Source: Prochlorococcus sp. HOT208_60m_808M21
GTDB lineage: Bacteria; Cyanobacteriota; Cyanobacteriia; PCC-6307; Cyanobiaceae
Direction: 5' to 3'
Assembly: GCA_002026005.1 (NCBI GenBank)
Contig: MWOX01000353.1
Span: 1 to 53,671, forward strand
DNA: 53,671 bases
Shown: one piece after another, positions 30,251 through 39,453 of the stretch
Position numbering within the stretch: the stretch's first letter is position 1
How the letters are laid out: the number at the start of each line of letters is the position of its first letter
Notes under the pieces: generated by a model
Database searches by the model: none
Seen by the model: only the letters and a program-made list of their open reading frames with translations
Told to the model about the DNA's origin: nothing
Translations under genes and position numbers: made by a program

Positions 30251-31459
30251 ATGTCAAAATTATCTCTTTCCAGTCTTGATAAGACACATTTAGAAGGCAA
30301 AAAAGTTCTTGTAAGAGTAGATTTTAATGTTCCATTAAATGAAGATGGTCAAATAACCGACGATACACGTATTCGTGCAGCGATCCCAACTATTGAATAT
30401 CTTATTAATCATTCCGCAAAAGTTATTTTAGCTGCTCATTTTGGTAGACCAAAGGGTCAGGTAAATGAAAAAATGAGATTAACTCCAGTAGCAGCAAGAT
30501 TAAGTGAATTGTTGGGGCAAAATGTTGCTCTTACTAACAGTTGTATTGGGGATGAAGCAGTTGCACAATCAAATAGCTTATCTAATGGAGATGTTCTTTT
30601 ACTTGAAAATGTTCGTTTTTTTGGTGAAGAGGAAAAGAACGACCTTGAGTTTGCTAAAAAATTAGCATCACATGCAGATATGTATGTAAATGATGCTTTC
30701 GGTGCTGCTCATAGAGCGCATGCTTCAACTCAGGGTGTTACAAATTATTTAAGTCCCTCAGTAGCTGGATTCCTTTTAGAAAAAGAATTGAAATACCTAC
30801 AAGGAGCTGTAGATTCTCCAAATCGTCCATTGGCAGCAATAGTTGGAGGATCAAAGGTTAGTAGCAAAATAGGAGTACTTGATTCTTTACTAGATAAGTG
30901 CGACAAAATTATGATTGGTGGAGGTATGATTTTCACTTTTTATAAAGCTAGAGGTTTAGATGTCGGAAAGAGCCTTGTAGAAGAGGATAAACTCGAGCTT
31001 GCTAAAGAATTAGAAGCAAAAGCAAAAGCAAAAGGAGTAGAATTGCTATTACCCACTGATGTTGTTTTGGCTGATGAATTTTCTCCTGAAGCCAATAGTA
31101 AAATATCTCAAATTGATGCAATTAGTGGGAATTGGATGGGTCTAGATATTGGTCCAGATTCCATTAAAGTTTTTCAGAATGCTCTTGCAGAATGTAAGAC
31201 AATTATTTGGAATGGTCCAATGGGAGTTTTTGAATTTGATAAATTTGCAGACGGTACAAATGCAATAGCTACAACTCTTGCGGACTTAAGTGCTTTCTCT
31301 GAAGTTTGTACAATAATTGGTGGTGGAGATTCAGTTGCAGCAGTTGAAAAAGCAGGATTAGCTGAGAAAATGTCTCATATATCTACTGGAGGTGGGGCTA
31401 GTTTGGAACTTTTAGAAGGCAAAACTTTACCAGGTGTGGCTTCGTTAAACGACGCTTAG
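30251..31459 (+). CDS. pgk: Phosphoglycerate kinase
   Basis: Pgk interconverts 3-phosphoglycerate and 1,3-bisphosphoglycerate, serving both the Calvin cycle and glycolysis. The 402-residue protein has the substrate motif VRVDFNVPL, the basic AHFGRPKG loop, [10 protein letters not shown], the nucleotide-binding WNGPMGVFE and the terminal [12 protein letters not shown] plus STGGGASLE. Everything expected is intact. It has the largest upstream region in this part of the window, consistent with its own strong promoter. Its stop is one base from that of the convergent hypothetical gene. Confidence 0.98.
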   Translation: MSKLSLSSLDKTHLEGKKVLVRVDFNVPLNEDGQITDDTRIRAAIPTIEYLINHSAKVILAAHFGRPKGQVNEKMRLTPVAARLSELLGQNVALTNSCIGDEAVAQSNSLSNGDVLLLENVRFFGEEEKNDLEFAKKLASHADMYVNDAFGAAHRAHASTQGVTNYLSPSVAGFLLEKELKYLQGAVDSPNRPLAAIVGGSKVSSKIGVLDSLLDKCDKIMIGGGMIFTFYKARGLDVGKSLVEEDKLELAKELEAKAKAKGVELLLPTDVVLADEFSPEANSKISQIDAISGNWMGLDIGPDSIKVFQNALAECKTIIWNGPMGVFEFDKFADGTNAIATTLADLSAFSEVCTIIGGGDSVAAVEKAGLAEKMSHISTGGGASLELLEGKTLPGVASLNDA

Positions 31460-31460
31460 G

Positions 31461-32195
31461 CTATATCTTATCAACAATATCAATGCTCTTAGTGAAAGTA
31501 ATCATTCCTTCAGGATGAGCTATGATTCCTGACCAAATTTGTATCCCTGGTTTTGAAGGGGCTCTTGTTATTTTAAAAATCCCTCCAGACGCCAATGGCT
31601 CCAATAATATTTCTTGTTCAAACAATGAATTAACTTGATGAGGTTTTATAGCTCCAGCAATAATCACTTCTTCAAGAGGCTTATTTAGAATTATATCTAT
31701 ATCGTATTTTGAACCAGTAAGAACTCTATCAGGAATTTTAAAACTAATATCTATTTTTTTATTATCGTTTCTTATTGTGGTGAATAGATTTTTGATAATC
31801 CCTTCATCTATTTTTCCATTTACGATTGAAAATAAATAATCAAATTTGGATTCGAGTAAATATATTTCTCTATTAACTATTTTTTCCCCAAAAACTTTTA
31901 TTCGTAAAATATCTTCATCTGGAATTTTAGATTTTAATCTTTTGATTTTCCATTTGCTGTTAGGGAAATCATAAATAATCTTTGAAAATTGTTTTGTTAT
32001 ATTTTGGCTTTCATCATTTCTAAAATTTTTTTTGATGAATTCTAAATCTTTTGCATTTAAGGAGTTTTCTAGATTTCTTATAAAATCAACTTTCAAAGTT
32101 TGCGTTATTGCTGAATAGGGAAAAATAAGATAAACAAATAAGTAGAGAAGAAATCCTATATTTTTGAATAAGTTTAAATTAAACATATTAATCAT
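31461..32195 (-). CDS. Hypothetical exported protein between pgk and murG
   Basis: I do not recognise this 244-residue protein. It has a likely signal peptide (hydrophobic residues about 12-30, ending SAITQT) and a mature part with alternating beta-strand and polar segments. A middle stretch reads SFKIPDRVLTGSKYDIDIILNKPLEEVIIAGAI in two pieces, which suggests an Ig-like or beta-sandwich domain. It contains no cysteines in the mature part that I can see. Two starts are possible, ATG at 32195 or at 32186. It is divergent from murG by 31 bases. A periplasmic or envelope role is a guess from the signal peptide. Confidence 0.75.
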   Translation of the reverse strand: MINMFNLNLFKNIGFLLYLFVYLIFPYSAITQTLKVDFIRNLENSLNAKDLEFIKKNFRNDESQNITKQFSKIIYDFPNSKWKIKRLKSKIPDEDILRIKVFGEKIVNREIYLLESKFDYLFSIVNGKIDEGIIKNLFTTIRNDNKKIDISFKIPDRVLTGSKYDIDIILNKPLEEVIIAGAIKPHQVNSLFEQEILLEPLASGGIFKITRAPSKPGIQIWSGIIAHPEGMITFTKSIDIVDKI

Positions 32196-32226
32196 TGGTG
32201 ATTTTATTCTACTATTTTAGGTTTTT

Positions 32227-33318
32227 ATGTCTAAAAAAAATAATTTATTAGTTGCAGCAAGTGGGACAGGGGGGCATATTTTCCCAGCCTTAGCAGTTTC
32301 TAAAGAGGTGGAAGATGAATGGAATATTCATTGGTTGGGCGTTAGTCAAAGACTTGATGCAAATTTTATTCCCGAAAAATATAATTTGAGGACTTTGAAT
32401 ATAAAGACTCCAAGAAAAAATATTTTTTTGTTTTATCAATATATAGAAATTTTAATGTCAACTTTTCAAATAATTAGGATCTTAAAAGAAAAAAAAATTA
32501 ACTTAGTTTTTGCGACTGGCGGTTATATATCAGCACCTACTATTGTTGCTTCAAAACTTCTAAGGATTCCTATCATTATTCATGAATCAAATGTAATTCC
32601 AGGAATGGTAACGAAATATTTTGGTTTTTTATGTAACTATGTTCTTTTAGGATTTAAAGAAACAAATTCTTATTTAAAAAATTGTAAAACTATTTTCACT
32701 GGAACACCTTTAAGAGAGCAATTCTATAAATTTAATTTTTTGCCAGAATGGGTTCCAAAAGGATATGGCCCCCTTTTGATTGTTATGGGAGGTAGTCAAG
32801 GAGCAAAAGCTATAAATCAAATTCTTTATGAATCTCTAGAATTTTTAATAAAAAAACAATTTCGGATAGTTCATATTGTTGGCCAATCTCATCTAAAACC
32901 TTTTCATGTAAAAAACTCCAAAAATTATATTCAAAAGAAATTTACTGATGAAATAGCAGCTTTAATTCAAAACTGTGATCTTGTAATATCGAGATCTGGT
33001 GCAGGAACAATCAATGAATTAATGGAGGCTGAAAAACCTTCAATTTTAATTCCATATCCAGATTCTAAAAATAATCATCAGGAGAAAAATGCCATGATTC
33101 TTGCTGCACGTGGAGGCTCAGTTTTAATCAATCAGAATAAAATGTCTAAAGAAGTTTTTGAAGAAACTCTAGAAAGAATTTTTAAAACAAAATCAAAAAA
33201 GGGAAAAAATCATTATGAAATATTAGATCTCATGAAGAAGAATATGGAAAATAATAATAAAATTAAATCTAAAAATGAGATTAAAAAGTATATTAATTAT
33301 TTTTTAAAAGAATTCTGA
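32227..33318 (+). CDS. murG: UDP-GlcNAc:lipid I N-acetylglucosaminyltransferase
   Basis: MurG adds GlcNAc to lipid I at the cytoplasmic face to form lipid II, the peptidoglycan precursor. The first glycine-rich loop GTGGHIFPA is at residues 14-22, followed by FATGGYISAP, HESNVIPG, and the donor-binding GGSQGAKAIN and SRSGAGTINE motifs. Length 363 is normal, with a Lys-rich tail. The last 22 bases overlap the convergent aminotransferase gene. No other mur gene is adjacent. Confidence 0.96.
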   Translation: MSKKNNLLVAASGTGGHIFPALAVSKEVEDEWNIHWLGVSQRLDANFIPEKYNLRTLNIKTPRKNIFLFYQYIEILMSTFQIIRILKEKKINLVFATGGYISAPTIVASKLLRIPIIIHESNVIPGMVTKYFGFLCNYVLLGFKETNSYLKNCKTIFTGTPLREQFYKFNFLPEWVPKGYGPLLIVMGGSQGAKAINQILYESLEFLIKKQFRIVHIVGQSHLKPFHVKNSKNYIQKKFTDEIAALIQNCDLVISRSGAGTINELMEAEKPSILIPYPDSKNNHQEKNAMILAARGGSVLINQNKMSKEVFEETLERIFKTKSKKGKNHYEILDLMKKNMENNNKIKSKNEIKKYINYFLKEF

Positions 33319-34418
33319 ATTTCTTCACATAAAAGAGTGTTATTTTTTCTATTCTGCAGACTTATTCTTGCCCACTTTTCGTCAAGAAATCTAAATGAAG
33401 TGCATTCTCTAAGCAATATTCCCTTATTTTCTAAGTATTTTATATTTGGCGACAAGGATGCTGCACTTTCTATTAAAAAAAAGTTGGTTGAAGAGTTATG
33501 AATTTTAAGGTTCTCTATTTTTAATAATTTTTCAAATACTCTCTTTTTTTCAATATTTATCCAGCTGTGAATCTTTTTTGTCCACTGTTCATAAAATTTC
33601 TTATTACTTAGTAGATCAATTCCGGCTTTAATAGAAAATGAATTTAAAGGCCAAGGATCTCTATTTATTTCCCATTGTTTAAGTTTTTTCGATGAGCCAA
33701 TAACGTAACCTAATCTAAGACCAGGAATATTGAAGATTTTGGTCAAGCTTCTCAAGACTAATAAATTATCAAATCTTTTGGTTAATGGTATTAAAGATTC
33801 TTTCTCTCCATTAGGTGTTATCGATAAGAAAGCTTCATCGCAGATAACTAATTTATATTTTTTCACAACTTCCTCCAATGAATTCTTTTCCCATAATTGA
33901 CCGGTTGGGTTATGTGGATTTGTTATCCAAATAACATCACCTTTTGGATGAAGCGGAAATGATTGAGGAAAAATATCATTCCAGTTTTTTGGTAATTCGC
34001 AATGTATAAAATTGCTATTCCAACAATTTAAAGATCTTTCATAATCAACAAATGATGGAGAAGGAATACAACTTATTCCGAATTTGGAGGCTTCATAACC
34101 TGCCCAAGTTATTAATTCAGAAGCTCCATTTCCAGGCAATATATTGTCTGGATTTATCCCATGAAATTTGCCGATTATTTCTTTCAGATCACTCAAGTTT
34201 CTTTCTGGGTAATATCTAAAGCCAAGATTCTTAATTTCCGCATTTATTGAATCTATTAGTATTTGAGGGGGATCAAAGGGGACTAATGATGCACTTGCAT
34301 CAATGATTTCGGAGGGTAATAAATTTAATTTTTTCGCAGTTGCATATACATTTCCACCGTGCTTCAAGTTTGATCCTTGCATTGCTAACGTTGAGTAATC
34401 ATGAGGTTCATTATTCAT
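33297..34418 (-). CDS. Class I/II aminotransferase, CobC/CobD (threonine-phosphate decarboxylase)-like
   Basis: A PLP enzyme of 373 residues related to HisC. The start HGGNVYATAKKL followed by IDASASLVPFDPP resembles CobD/CobC proteins, which decarboxylate threonine phosphate for the cobalamin side chain. The NPHNPTG loop is at 167-173, and the PLP lysine is K227 in SLTKIFNIPGLRLGY. Prochlorococcus makes a cobalamin-type cofactor (pseudocobalamin), so the role is plausible, but histidinol-phosphate aminotransferase activity cannot be excluded. It lies ten bases downstream of pyrD on the minus strand and overlaps murG at the 3' end. Confidence 0.82.
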   Translation of the reverse strand: MNNEPHDYSTLAMQGSNLKHGGNVYATAKKLNLLPSEIIDASASLVPFDPPQILIDSINAEIKNLGFRYYPERNLSDLKEIIGKFHGINPDNILPGNGASELITWAGYEASKFGISCIPSPSFVDYERSLNCWNSNFIHCELPKNWNDIFPQSFPLHPKGDVIWITNPHNPTGQLWEKNSLEEVVKKYKLVICDEAFLSITPNGEKESLIPLTKRFDNLLVLRSLTKIFNIPGLRLGYVIGSSKKLKQWEINRDPWPLNSFSIKAGIDLLSNKKFYEQWTKKIHSWINIEKKRVFEKLLKIENLKIHNSSTNFFLIESAASLSPNIKYLENKGILLRECTSFRFLDEKWARISLQNRKNNTLLCEEIQNSFKK

Positions 34419-34427
34419 TCTTTAATT

Positions 34428-35597
34428 TTATTCAACCCATTTTAAATCTGATCCAATTGCATCTTTTATACTAGATAATTGATGGTTATTGAGTTGCTTT
34501 ATAATTCCCTCAAGTATATCTGGTACTAATTGTGGACCCTTATATATCCATCCTGTATAAAGTTGAATTAATGATGCTCCAGAACAAATTCTTTCCCAAG
34601 CTGATTCAGGACTATCTATGCCACCAACTCCAATTAAAATAATCTTTTTATCAATATTATGTATATGTTTTATTATTTGATTTGCTTTTTTTTGGAGAGG
34701 CCTTCCACTTAATCCTCCATTCTCTTGAGAGAGTAATAATCCAGTCTGCCTGATCTTTCTATTTTCAAGACCTAATCTATCAATGCTGGTGTTTGTAGCA
34801 ATTATTCCATCGATGTTTTCCTCGATTATTAATTGGCAAATATCTTCAATATTTTTAAGGCCTAAATCTGGCGCAATTTTTACAAATAATGGTGGACAAT
34901 TAGGTAAGTTTTTAATTTCTCTAAGGAGTTCTTTTAGAAGAATTGGATCTTGTAATTTTCTTAGCCCTTCAGTATTTGGAGAACTAATGTTTATTGCTGC
35001 GTAATCACAATATGGAATTAATAATTTTAGAGAAGTTAAATAATCATCTTTTGCTTGAGATAAACCTGTAATTTTTGACTTCCCAAAATTTATCCCTAAA
35101 CAAATATTCTCCCTGTTTTTTTTAAACTCAATACCTTGTTCGACAAAGTTTTTAACTAGATTTTCAGCACCATTATTATTGAAACCCATTCTATTTAATG
35201 CTGCTTCTTCTTCTGCTAATCTAAATAACCTTGGTTTGGGATTTCCATTCTGAGCAAATTTAGTTACTGTACCAAGCTCAGCAAATCCAAAACCAAAATC
35301 TTTCCATATATTTGCGGCATTTCCATTTTTGTCAAAACCCGCTGCTAAACCAATTGGATTACAAAAATTTATTCCACATATGTTCTGAGTTAACCTTTTA
35401 TCAACTACAGAAAATTCTTCATTTAGATTTTTTAAGATAGAAGATACTATAGGCCAATCATATTTTCTTGAACTAAATGATAGGAGACTAAGAGATAAAT
35501 TTGTTAAGTATTCTGCATCAATACCAGAGTCTTTTTTTAATACAGGGGTTATCAAGTTTTTATAAAGATTTTTAAATCCCCCCTTCTGTTCATTCAT
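34428..35597 (-). CDS. pyrD: Dihydroorotate dehydrogenase (quinone), class 2
   Basis: PyrD oxidises dihydroorotate to orotate and passes electrons to the quinone pool. The 389-residue length with an N-terminal helical extension (about 1-60), GLAAGFDKNG, and NISSPNT points to the membrane-associated class 2 enzyme. The phosphate-binding IIATNTS and GVGGIDS motifs are present. The catalytic serine of class 2 would fall in the NISSPNTEGLR loop. It is between rnhA and the CobC-like gene with gaps of six and nine bases, so these three are probably one operon. Confidence 0.95.
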   Translation of the reverse strand: MNEQKGGFKNLYKNLITPVLKKDSGIDAEYLTNLSLSLLSFSSRKYDWPIVSSILKNLNEEFSVVDKRLTQNICGINFCNPIGLAAGFDKNGNAANIWKDFGFGFAELGTVTKFAQNGNPKPRLFRLAEEEAALNRMGFNNNGAENLVKNFVEQGIEFKKNRENICLGINFGKSKITGLSQAKDDYLTSLKLLIPYCDYAAINISSPNTEGLRKLQDPILLKELLREIKNLPNCPPLFVKIAPDLGLKNIEDICQLIIEENIDGIIATNTSIDRLGLENRKIRQTGLLLSQENGGLSGRPLQKKANQIIKHIHNIDKKIILIGVGGIDSPESAWERICSGASLIQLYTGWIYKGPQLVPDILEGIIKQLNNHQLSSIKDAIGSDLKWVE

Positions 35598-35603
35598 AAA
35601 AAA

Positions 35604-36323
35604 TTAGGCTTCTTTTTTTTCTATTATCCAATATTTTTTATCTTTAGGAATCAATCTCCAATTACGCCATTCAAAAAGTGAATATTGTTTTATCTTTAAA
35701 TGGTTTTCATCACCTAATAAGGTGTCTAGTTCAGGTGAACTTAACAGGTACTTTTTTTCAGCAAATTTTTGAATTAATTCATTTCGGGAAAATAATTCCT
35801 GAATTTCTGCAGGTGCATTTTTTTCAAAAAAATCAACTGAGGATTCTACTTTTTTTAAGTTACTTTCTATAGATATACCTTTGCTGTAATTAGTTGCAAT
35901 TTTATCAACCCTATCATTTTGTTCATCCCCGCTATGACCTTTAACATATTCCATTATTAGGCCATTAATTCTTAATTGATCAATTTTTTGCCATAGATCA
36001 AGATTTTGAACTGGTTTTCCTGAACTTGTTTTCCATCCATTTTTCTTCCAATTAATAATCCATTTTGTATAACCCTCTATAACATATTTACTATCAGTTC
36101 TTAGTTTAAAGTTTTCTTTTAATTTATAGATTTTTAATCTCTCAAGAGTTTTTATAGCCGCAGTGAGTTCCATCCTATTATTAGTAGTATTTTGCTCGGA
36201 ACCACCTATTTCTAATTCACTGTTATCGTCAAAAATTATTAAACCGCCCCAACCACCTGGACCTGGATTACCACTGCAGGCTCCATCAGTTGCGGCTTCA
36301 ATCGCAATACTATCACTTTTCAT
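35604..36323 (-). CDS. rnhA: Ribonuclease HI with C-terminal extension
   Basis: RNase HI cleaves RNA in RNA-DNA hybrids. The catalytic acids are D13 in TDGACSGNPG, E52 in NRMELTA, D77 in RTDSKYVIEG and D140 near HSGDEQNDRVD. The catalytic domain ends near residue 150. A further 90 residues, absent from E. coli RNase HI, carry the pieces EIQELFSRNELIQKFAEKK and LFEWRNWRLIPKDKKYW, a tail I take to be of cyanobacterial type. It is first in the rnhA-pyrD-aminotransferase run and follows rplL across a 47-base gap with a hairpin. Confidence 0.94.
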   Translation of the reverse strand: MKSDSIAIEAATDGACSGNPGPGGWGGLIIFDDNSELEIGGSEQNTTNNRMELTAAIKTLERLKIYKLKENFKLRTDSKYVIEGYTKWIINWKKNGWKTSSGKPVQNLDLWQKIDQLRINGLIMEYVKGHSGDEQNDRVDKIATNYSKGISIESNLKKVESSVDFFEKNAPAEIQELFSRNELIQKFAEKKYLLSSPELDTLLGDENHLKIKQYSLFEWRNWRLIPKDKKYWIIEKKEA

Positions 36324-36331
36324 AATTTTTG

Positions 36332-36356
36332 AAGCCGATATTAAGGTTATCGGCTT
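36332..36356 (-). terminator. Hairpin between rplL and rnhA, possible attenuator or processing site
   Basis: A perfect nine-base inverted repeat, AAGCCGATA at 36332-36340 and TATCGGCTT at 36348-36356, with a seven-base loop. It starts 15 bases after the rplL stop in the direction of transcription. T and A runs on either side could extend the stem past one G-G mismatch. No U run follows on the minus strand, so it is not a textbook intrinsic terminator. It might lower read-through from the ribosomal operon into rnhA. Confidence 0.45.
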
Positions 36357-36370
36357 GAAAAAATGTACTC

Positions 36371-36766
36371 TTACTTAAGTGTAACTTTACCGCCAGCTTC
36401 TTCAATCTCTTTCTTTAAAGATTCAGCATCTGCTTTGGCAATTCCTTCTTTTACTGTTTTTGGTGCAGATTCAACAAGTGCTTTTGCATCGCCAAGACCT
36501 AGACCAGTTGCATTTCTTACAACCTTAAGTACTTTGATTTTTGCAGCTGCATCAAAGCTTTCGAGAACTACATCAAATTCAGTTTTTTCTTCAGCAGCGC
36601 CACCATCTGCGTCACCGCCAGCTGCGCCTGGAGCTGCCATTACTACACCTGCAGAAGCTGCAGCAGATACACCAAAAGCCTCTTCAATTTGCTTTACAAG
36701 CTCAGATGCTTCTAAAAGTGATAAAGATTTTAATGATTCAAGAATTTCTTCAGTTTTTGCGGACAT
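36371..36766 (-). CDS. rplL: 50S ribosomal protein L7/L12
   Basis: The stalk protein that recruits translation factors to the ribosome; several dimers sit on L10. The 131-residue protein has the N-terminal dimerisation helix region (about 1-40), an Ala/Gly hinge rich in [11 protein letters not shown] around residues 45-58, and the C-terminal domain with [24 protein letters not shown]. Last gene of the ribosomal cluster. A matching open frame on the other strand is a by-product of its Ala/Glu-rich codons. Confidence 0.98.
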
Positions 36767-36794
36767 TTTCTTAAAAGTTAATTAGGGTTTTGAT

Positions 36795-37322
36795 TTAAGA
36801 TTCTGATTTTTCAGAATGTTGTTTAAGTGATCTAGCAAGTCCAGAAGGCACTTCATTGATAGAGATCGCAAGTTTTGTTGCTACGCCATTTAGAGCGCCA
36901 GCAATTTTTGCCATCAATACTTCTTTAGATGGAAGACTTGCAATTTCTTTTATTTCAGAATCGCTAAGAAGTCTGCCTTCAAATAAAGCTCCTTTGGTCT
37001 CGGATTTTTTGGTGTCTTTTTGAAAAGATTGGATTGCTTTTACAGCATCACCAACATCTTCTTTAATTAACACAAAAGCATTTGTTCCGGTCAGTAAAGA
37101 TTCAAGATCGTTCCAATTACTATCTCCATCAATAGCTTTTCGCATTAATGAATTTTTAGTAACTTTGCAGATGCCGTTAGTTGTTTGCAATCTAGATCGC
37201 AAATCTGACATCTCTTTGATAGTTAAACCTTTATAGTCAAGAACTACAGCCATTTCCGATTCGTCTAAAAGAGATTTAATCTCAGTAACGATTTTTTGCT
37301 TATTCTCTAGTGTTCGGCCCAT
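36795..37322 (-). CDS. rplJ: 50S ribosomal protein L10
   Basis: L10 anchors the L7/L12 stalk on 23S rRNA and, in bacteria, represses its own mRNA. The 175-residue protein shows the N-terminal RNA-binding part ([31 protein letters not shown]) and a C-terminal helix region for L7/L12 dimers. A folded leader lies just before the start codon (see separate entry). The start ATG has no clear Shine-Dalgarno site, and the leader stem closes within six bases of it. Confidence 0.97.
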   Translation of the reverse strand: MGRTLENKQKIVTEIKSLLDESEMAVVLDYKGLTIKEMSDLRSRLQTTNGICKVTKNSLMRKAIDGDSNWNDLESLLTGTNAFVLIKEDVGDAVKAIQSFQKDTKKSETKGALFEGRLLSDSEIKEIASLPSKEVLMAKIAGALNGVATKLAISINEVPSGLARSLKQHSEKSES

Positions 37323-37328
37323 TGATGT

Positions 37329-37468
37329 TTTTTGGATCGTAATTTAGGGAGAGCAGGAAATGCGGCAAAGTTCTTTTAAAGAGGCCGCTTTTATTAGATC
37401 CAAAAAGAAATAACTTAAGACGAGTCCTCGGTAGGAATTAAAAATTTAGAAAAACTAAATCAACCTAC
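37329..37468 (-). promoter_or_regulatory. Structured L10 leader upstream of rplJ
   Basis: In the 190-base gap before rplJ a ten-base perfect closing stem pairs GATCCAAAAA (37397-37406) with TTTTTGGATC (37329-37338), leaving six bases to the ATG. Inside it, GCGGC (37362-37366) pairs with GCCGC (37384-37388). Upstream, GTAGG (37431-37435) pairs with CCTAC (37464-37468) around an ATTTAG/CTAAAT hairpin. The position and shape fit the bacterial L10 leader, where the L10-L7/L12 complex binds and blocks translation. A TATAAT-like hexamer at 37497-37502 (minus strand) could be a promoter for rplJ-rplL. Confidence 0.6.
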
Positions 37469-37512
37469 TTTCTTTGGCCGTATTATTGCAATTTAAATTA
37501 TACTACAAAGCG

Positions 37513-38220
37513 TTAACCTTCAGGTTGGTAATCTTGTACAGCATTTATGTCTAATTGAACTGAAGGCCCCATTGTTGAAGTTACATAAAAAGTTTTCCAA
37601 TACTTTCCTTTAGCTCCACTTGGTTTATTTTTATCAATTGATTCTTGTAAGGTTTTTAAGTTGTCAAATAGTGCCTCTTTTGTGAAACTTGCTTTTCCAA
37701 AGCGGACATGAACGATTCCAGCCTTATCTGCTCTAAATTCGAGCTTACCAGCTTTGAATTCTTTTATTGCATTAGCAATGTCATTAGTTACTGTCCCAGC
37801 TTTAGGGTTAGGCATTAAACCTCTAGGTCCTAAAACTCTTCCTAATTTTGCAACCTTTGGCATCATGTCTGGAGTTGCAATAAGTAGATCAAACTCCATA
37901 TTTCCCTTGTTGATGCTTTCTACAAGATCTTCTTCGCCAAATAAATCTGCACCAGCAGCCTTAGCTTTCGATACATTCTCACCGCTTGTAATTACTGCAA
38001 TTTTGATGCTTTGGCCAGTACCATGTGGTAATGCAACAGTGGTCCTTAATTGTTGATCAGTATATTTTGGATCAATACCTAGACGTATATGTGCTTCAAT
38101 AGTTTCATCAAATTTTGCATTAGCATTTTCCTTGATAATACTAAGAGCTTCAAGTGGTGCGTAAATGCGATCTTCTATCTTTGTTGATAGAGCCGCCATT
38201 CTTTTAGATAGTTTTTTCAT
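37513..38220 (-). CDS. rplA: 50S ribosomal protein L1
   Basis: L1 forms the mobile L1 stalk that helps eject E-site tRNA. The 235-residue protein carries the signature [15 protein letters not shown] and the domain I parts [16 protein letters not shown] and [14 protein letters not shown]. Length is normal. It follows rplK after 66 bases and precedes the L10 leader. L1 is often an autogenous repressor of rplK-rplA in bacteria; I saw no obvious L1-binding copy in the short 38221-38286 gap. Confidence 0.97.
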   Translation of the reverse strand: MKKLSKRMAALSTKIEDRIYAPLEALSIIKENANAKFDETIEAHIRLGIDPKYTDQQLRTTVALPHGTGQSIKIAVITSGENVSKAKAAGADLFGEEDLVESINKGNMEFDLLIATPDMMPKVAKLGRVLGPRGLMPNPKAGTVTNDIANAIKEFKAGKLEFRADKAGIVHVRFGKASFTKEALFDNLKTLQESIDKNKPSGAKGKYWKTFYVTSTMGPSVQLDINAVQDYQPEG

Positions 38221-38286
38221 AATAATATTGGGTGCAAACGGTTATTAACTAACCTCCCCTAAATAGTGAGAAATTGTGTATTGAAC

Positions 38287-38712
38287 TCAATCAGTGATAG
38301 AGACGCCCATATTACGAGCAGTACCCTCAATTACTTTCATTGCTGATTCAACACTAGAACAGTTTAGATCAGGAAGCTTAGTTTTGGCTATTTCTTCTAA
38401 TTGAGCTTTACTTATATTCCCAACAGAGCCTTTTGCGGATTCACCTGAACCTTTCTCTATTCCAGCTGCTTTTGTTATTAAGACGGAAGCAGGAGGTGTT
38501 TTTGTGATAAAAGTAAAGCTTCTATCTTCAAAAACAGAAATCTCGACTGGAATTACAAAACCTGCTTTATCTTGTGTCCTTGCGTTGTATTCTTTGCAAA
38601 ATGCCATGATATTGACACCATGTTGTCCTAAAGCTGGCCCTACAGGAGGAGCAGGATTTGCTTTGCCTGCTTGTAGAGCAAGCTTGATAACTGCAACAAT
38701 TTTTTTTGCCAT
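38287..38712 (-). CDS. rplK: 50S ribosomal protein L11
   Basis: L11 binds the GTPase-associated centre of 23S rRNA and is needed for Rel activation in some bacteria. The 141-residue protein shows the N-terminal proline-rich [16 protein letters not shown] and a C-terminal rRNA-binding domain ending [10 protein letters not shown]. All typical. The gene is 78 bases after nusG on the minus strand. Confidence 0.98.
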   Translation of the reverse strand: MAKKIVAVIKLALQAGKANPAPPVGPALGQHGVNIMAFCKEYNARTQDKAGFVIPVEISVFEDRSFTFITKTPPASVLITKAAGIEKGSGESAKGSVGNISKAQLEEIAKTKLPDLNCSSVESAMKVIEGTARNMGVSITD

Positions 38713-38790
38713 TAGATTAGAGAAAGATTAGAGAATTTAAGCTGGAGTAGAGAATCATAATTTTACTCGATAAACAAGAACAATTAGAAA

Positions 38791-39402
38791 TTAATTTTGT
38801 TTATTGATTTGGGAGAATTCTAATTCTACAGGAGTCTCGCGCCCAAATATTGAAAGTAATGCTTTTAATTTATTTCTTTCTCCGGAAACTTCTATAACTT
38901 CTCCCTGGAAATCCTTGAATGGACCGCTAGTTACAATGATTCTATCTTTTTCTTCAATATCTAACTTGATTACAGCTTTTTTCTCTGATGCGCGCTTAAA
39001 GATTCTATTAACTTCTTGTCTGGATAATGGTCGAGGTTTGATATGACCTCGCGATCTTCCGCTGCCTCTTCCGTCTTCAGCACCGACAAAGTTAATTACA
39101 TTTGGAGTACTTTTAACAGCCATCATTGTATCTTCGTCCAAAATCATTCTTACGAGGACATAACCTGGGAAAACTTTTTCTTCAGTAGTTTGTCTGCTTC
39201 CATCTTTTTTTAATTTAATTCCTGGAGTTTGGGGAATTTCAATTTCAATGATTCTATTATTAACACCTAAAGTTACTGATCTCTGCTCAAGAGTCGCTTT
39301 TACTTTTTTTTCACAGCTTGATGCTACTTGAACTGCATACCATCTTGCGATACTTGTATTTGCTTTTGAAGAAGCAAGGTTTGTAGTTAATTCATTACTC
39401 AT
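38791..39402 (-). CDS. nusG: Transcription termination/antitermination factor NusG
   Basis: NusG binds RNA polymerase and links it to Rho or to the leading ribosome. The N-terminal NGN domain begins WYAVQVASSCEKKVK and includes FPGYVLVRM; the C-terminal KOW domain has VTSGPFKDFQGEVIEVSGERNK as two adjacent pieces and ends VELEFSQINK. The 203-residue length includes an extended polar N-terminus of about 20 residues. It is 51 bases after secE in the conserved secE-nusG-rplKAJL order. Confidence 0.97.
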   Translation of the reverse strand: MSNELTTNLASSKANTSIARWYAVQVASSCEKKVKATLEQRSVTLGVNNRIIEIEIPQTPGIKLKKDGSRQTTEEKVFPGYVLVRMILDEDTMMAVKSTPNVINFVGAEDGRGSGRSRGHIKPRPLSRQEVNRIFKRASEKKAVIKLDIEEKDRIIVTSGPFKDFQGEVIEVSGERNKLKALLSIFGRETPVELEFSQINKQN

Positions 39403-39453
39403 TTTTCTGGAAGCTTAATTAAGATCTTTATTAATGGATATTCGGGAGATAAT

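Noticed and set aside
36363..36785. Open frame of 140 codons on the plus strand across rplL
   Set aside because: It mirrors the Ala/Glu-rich coding of rplL; the translation is low-complexity Ser/Ala/Pro and has no support as a gene.
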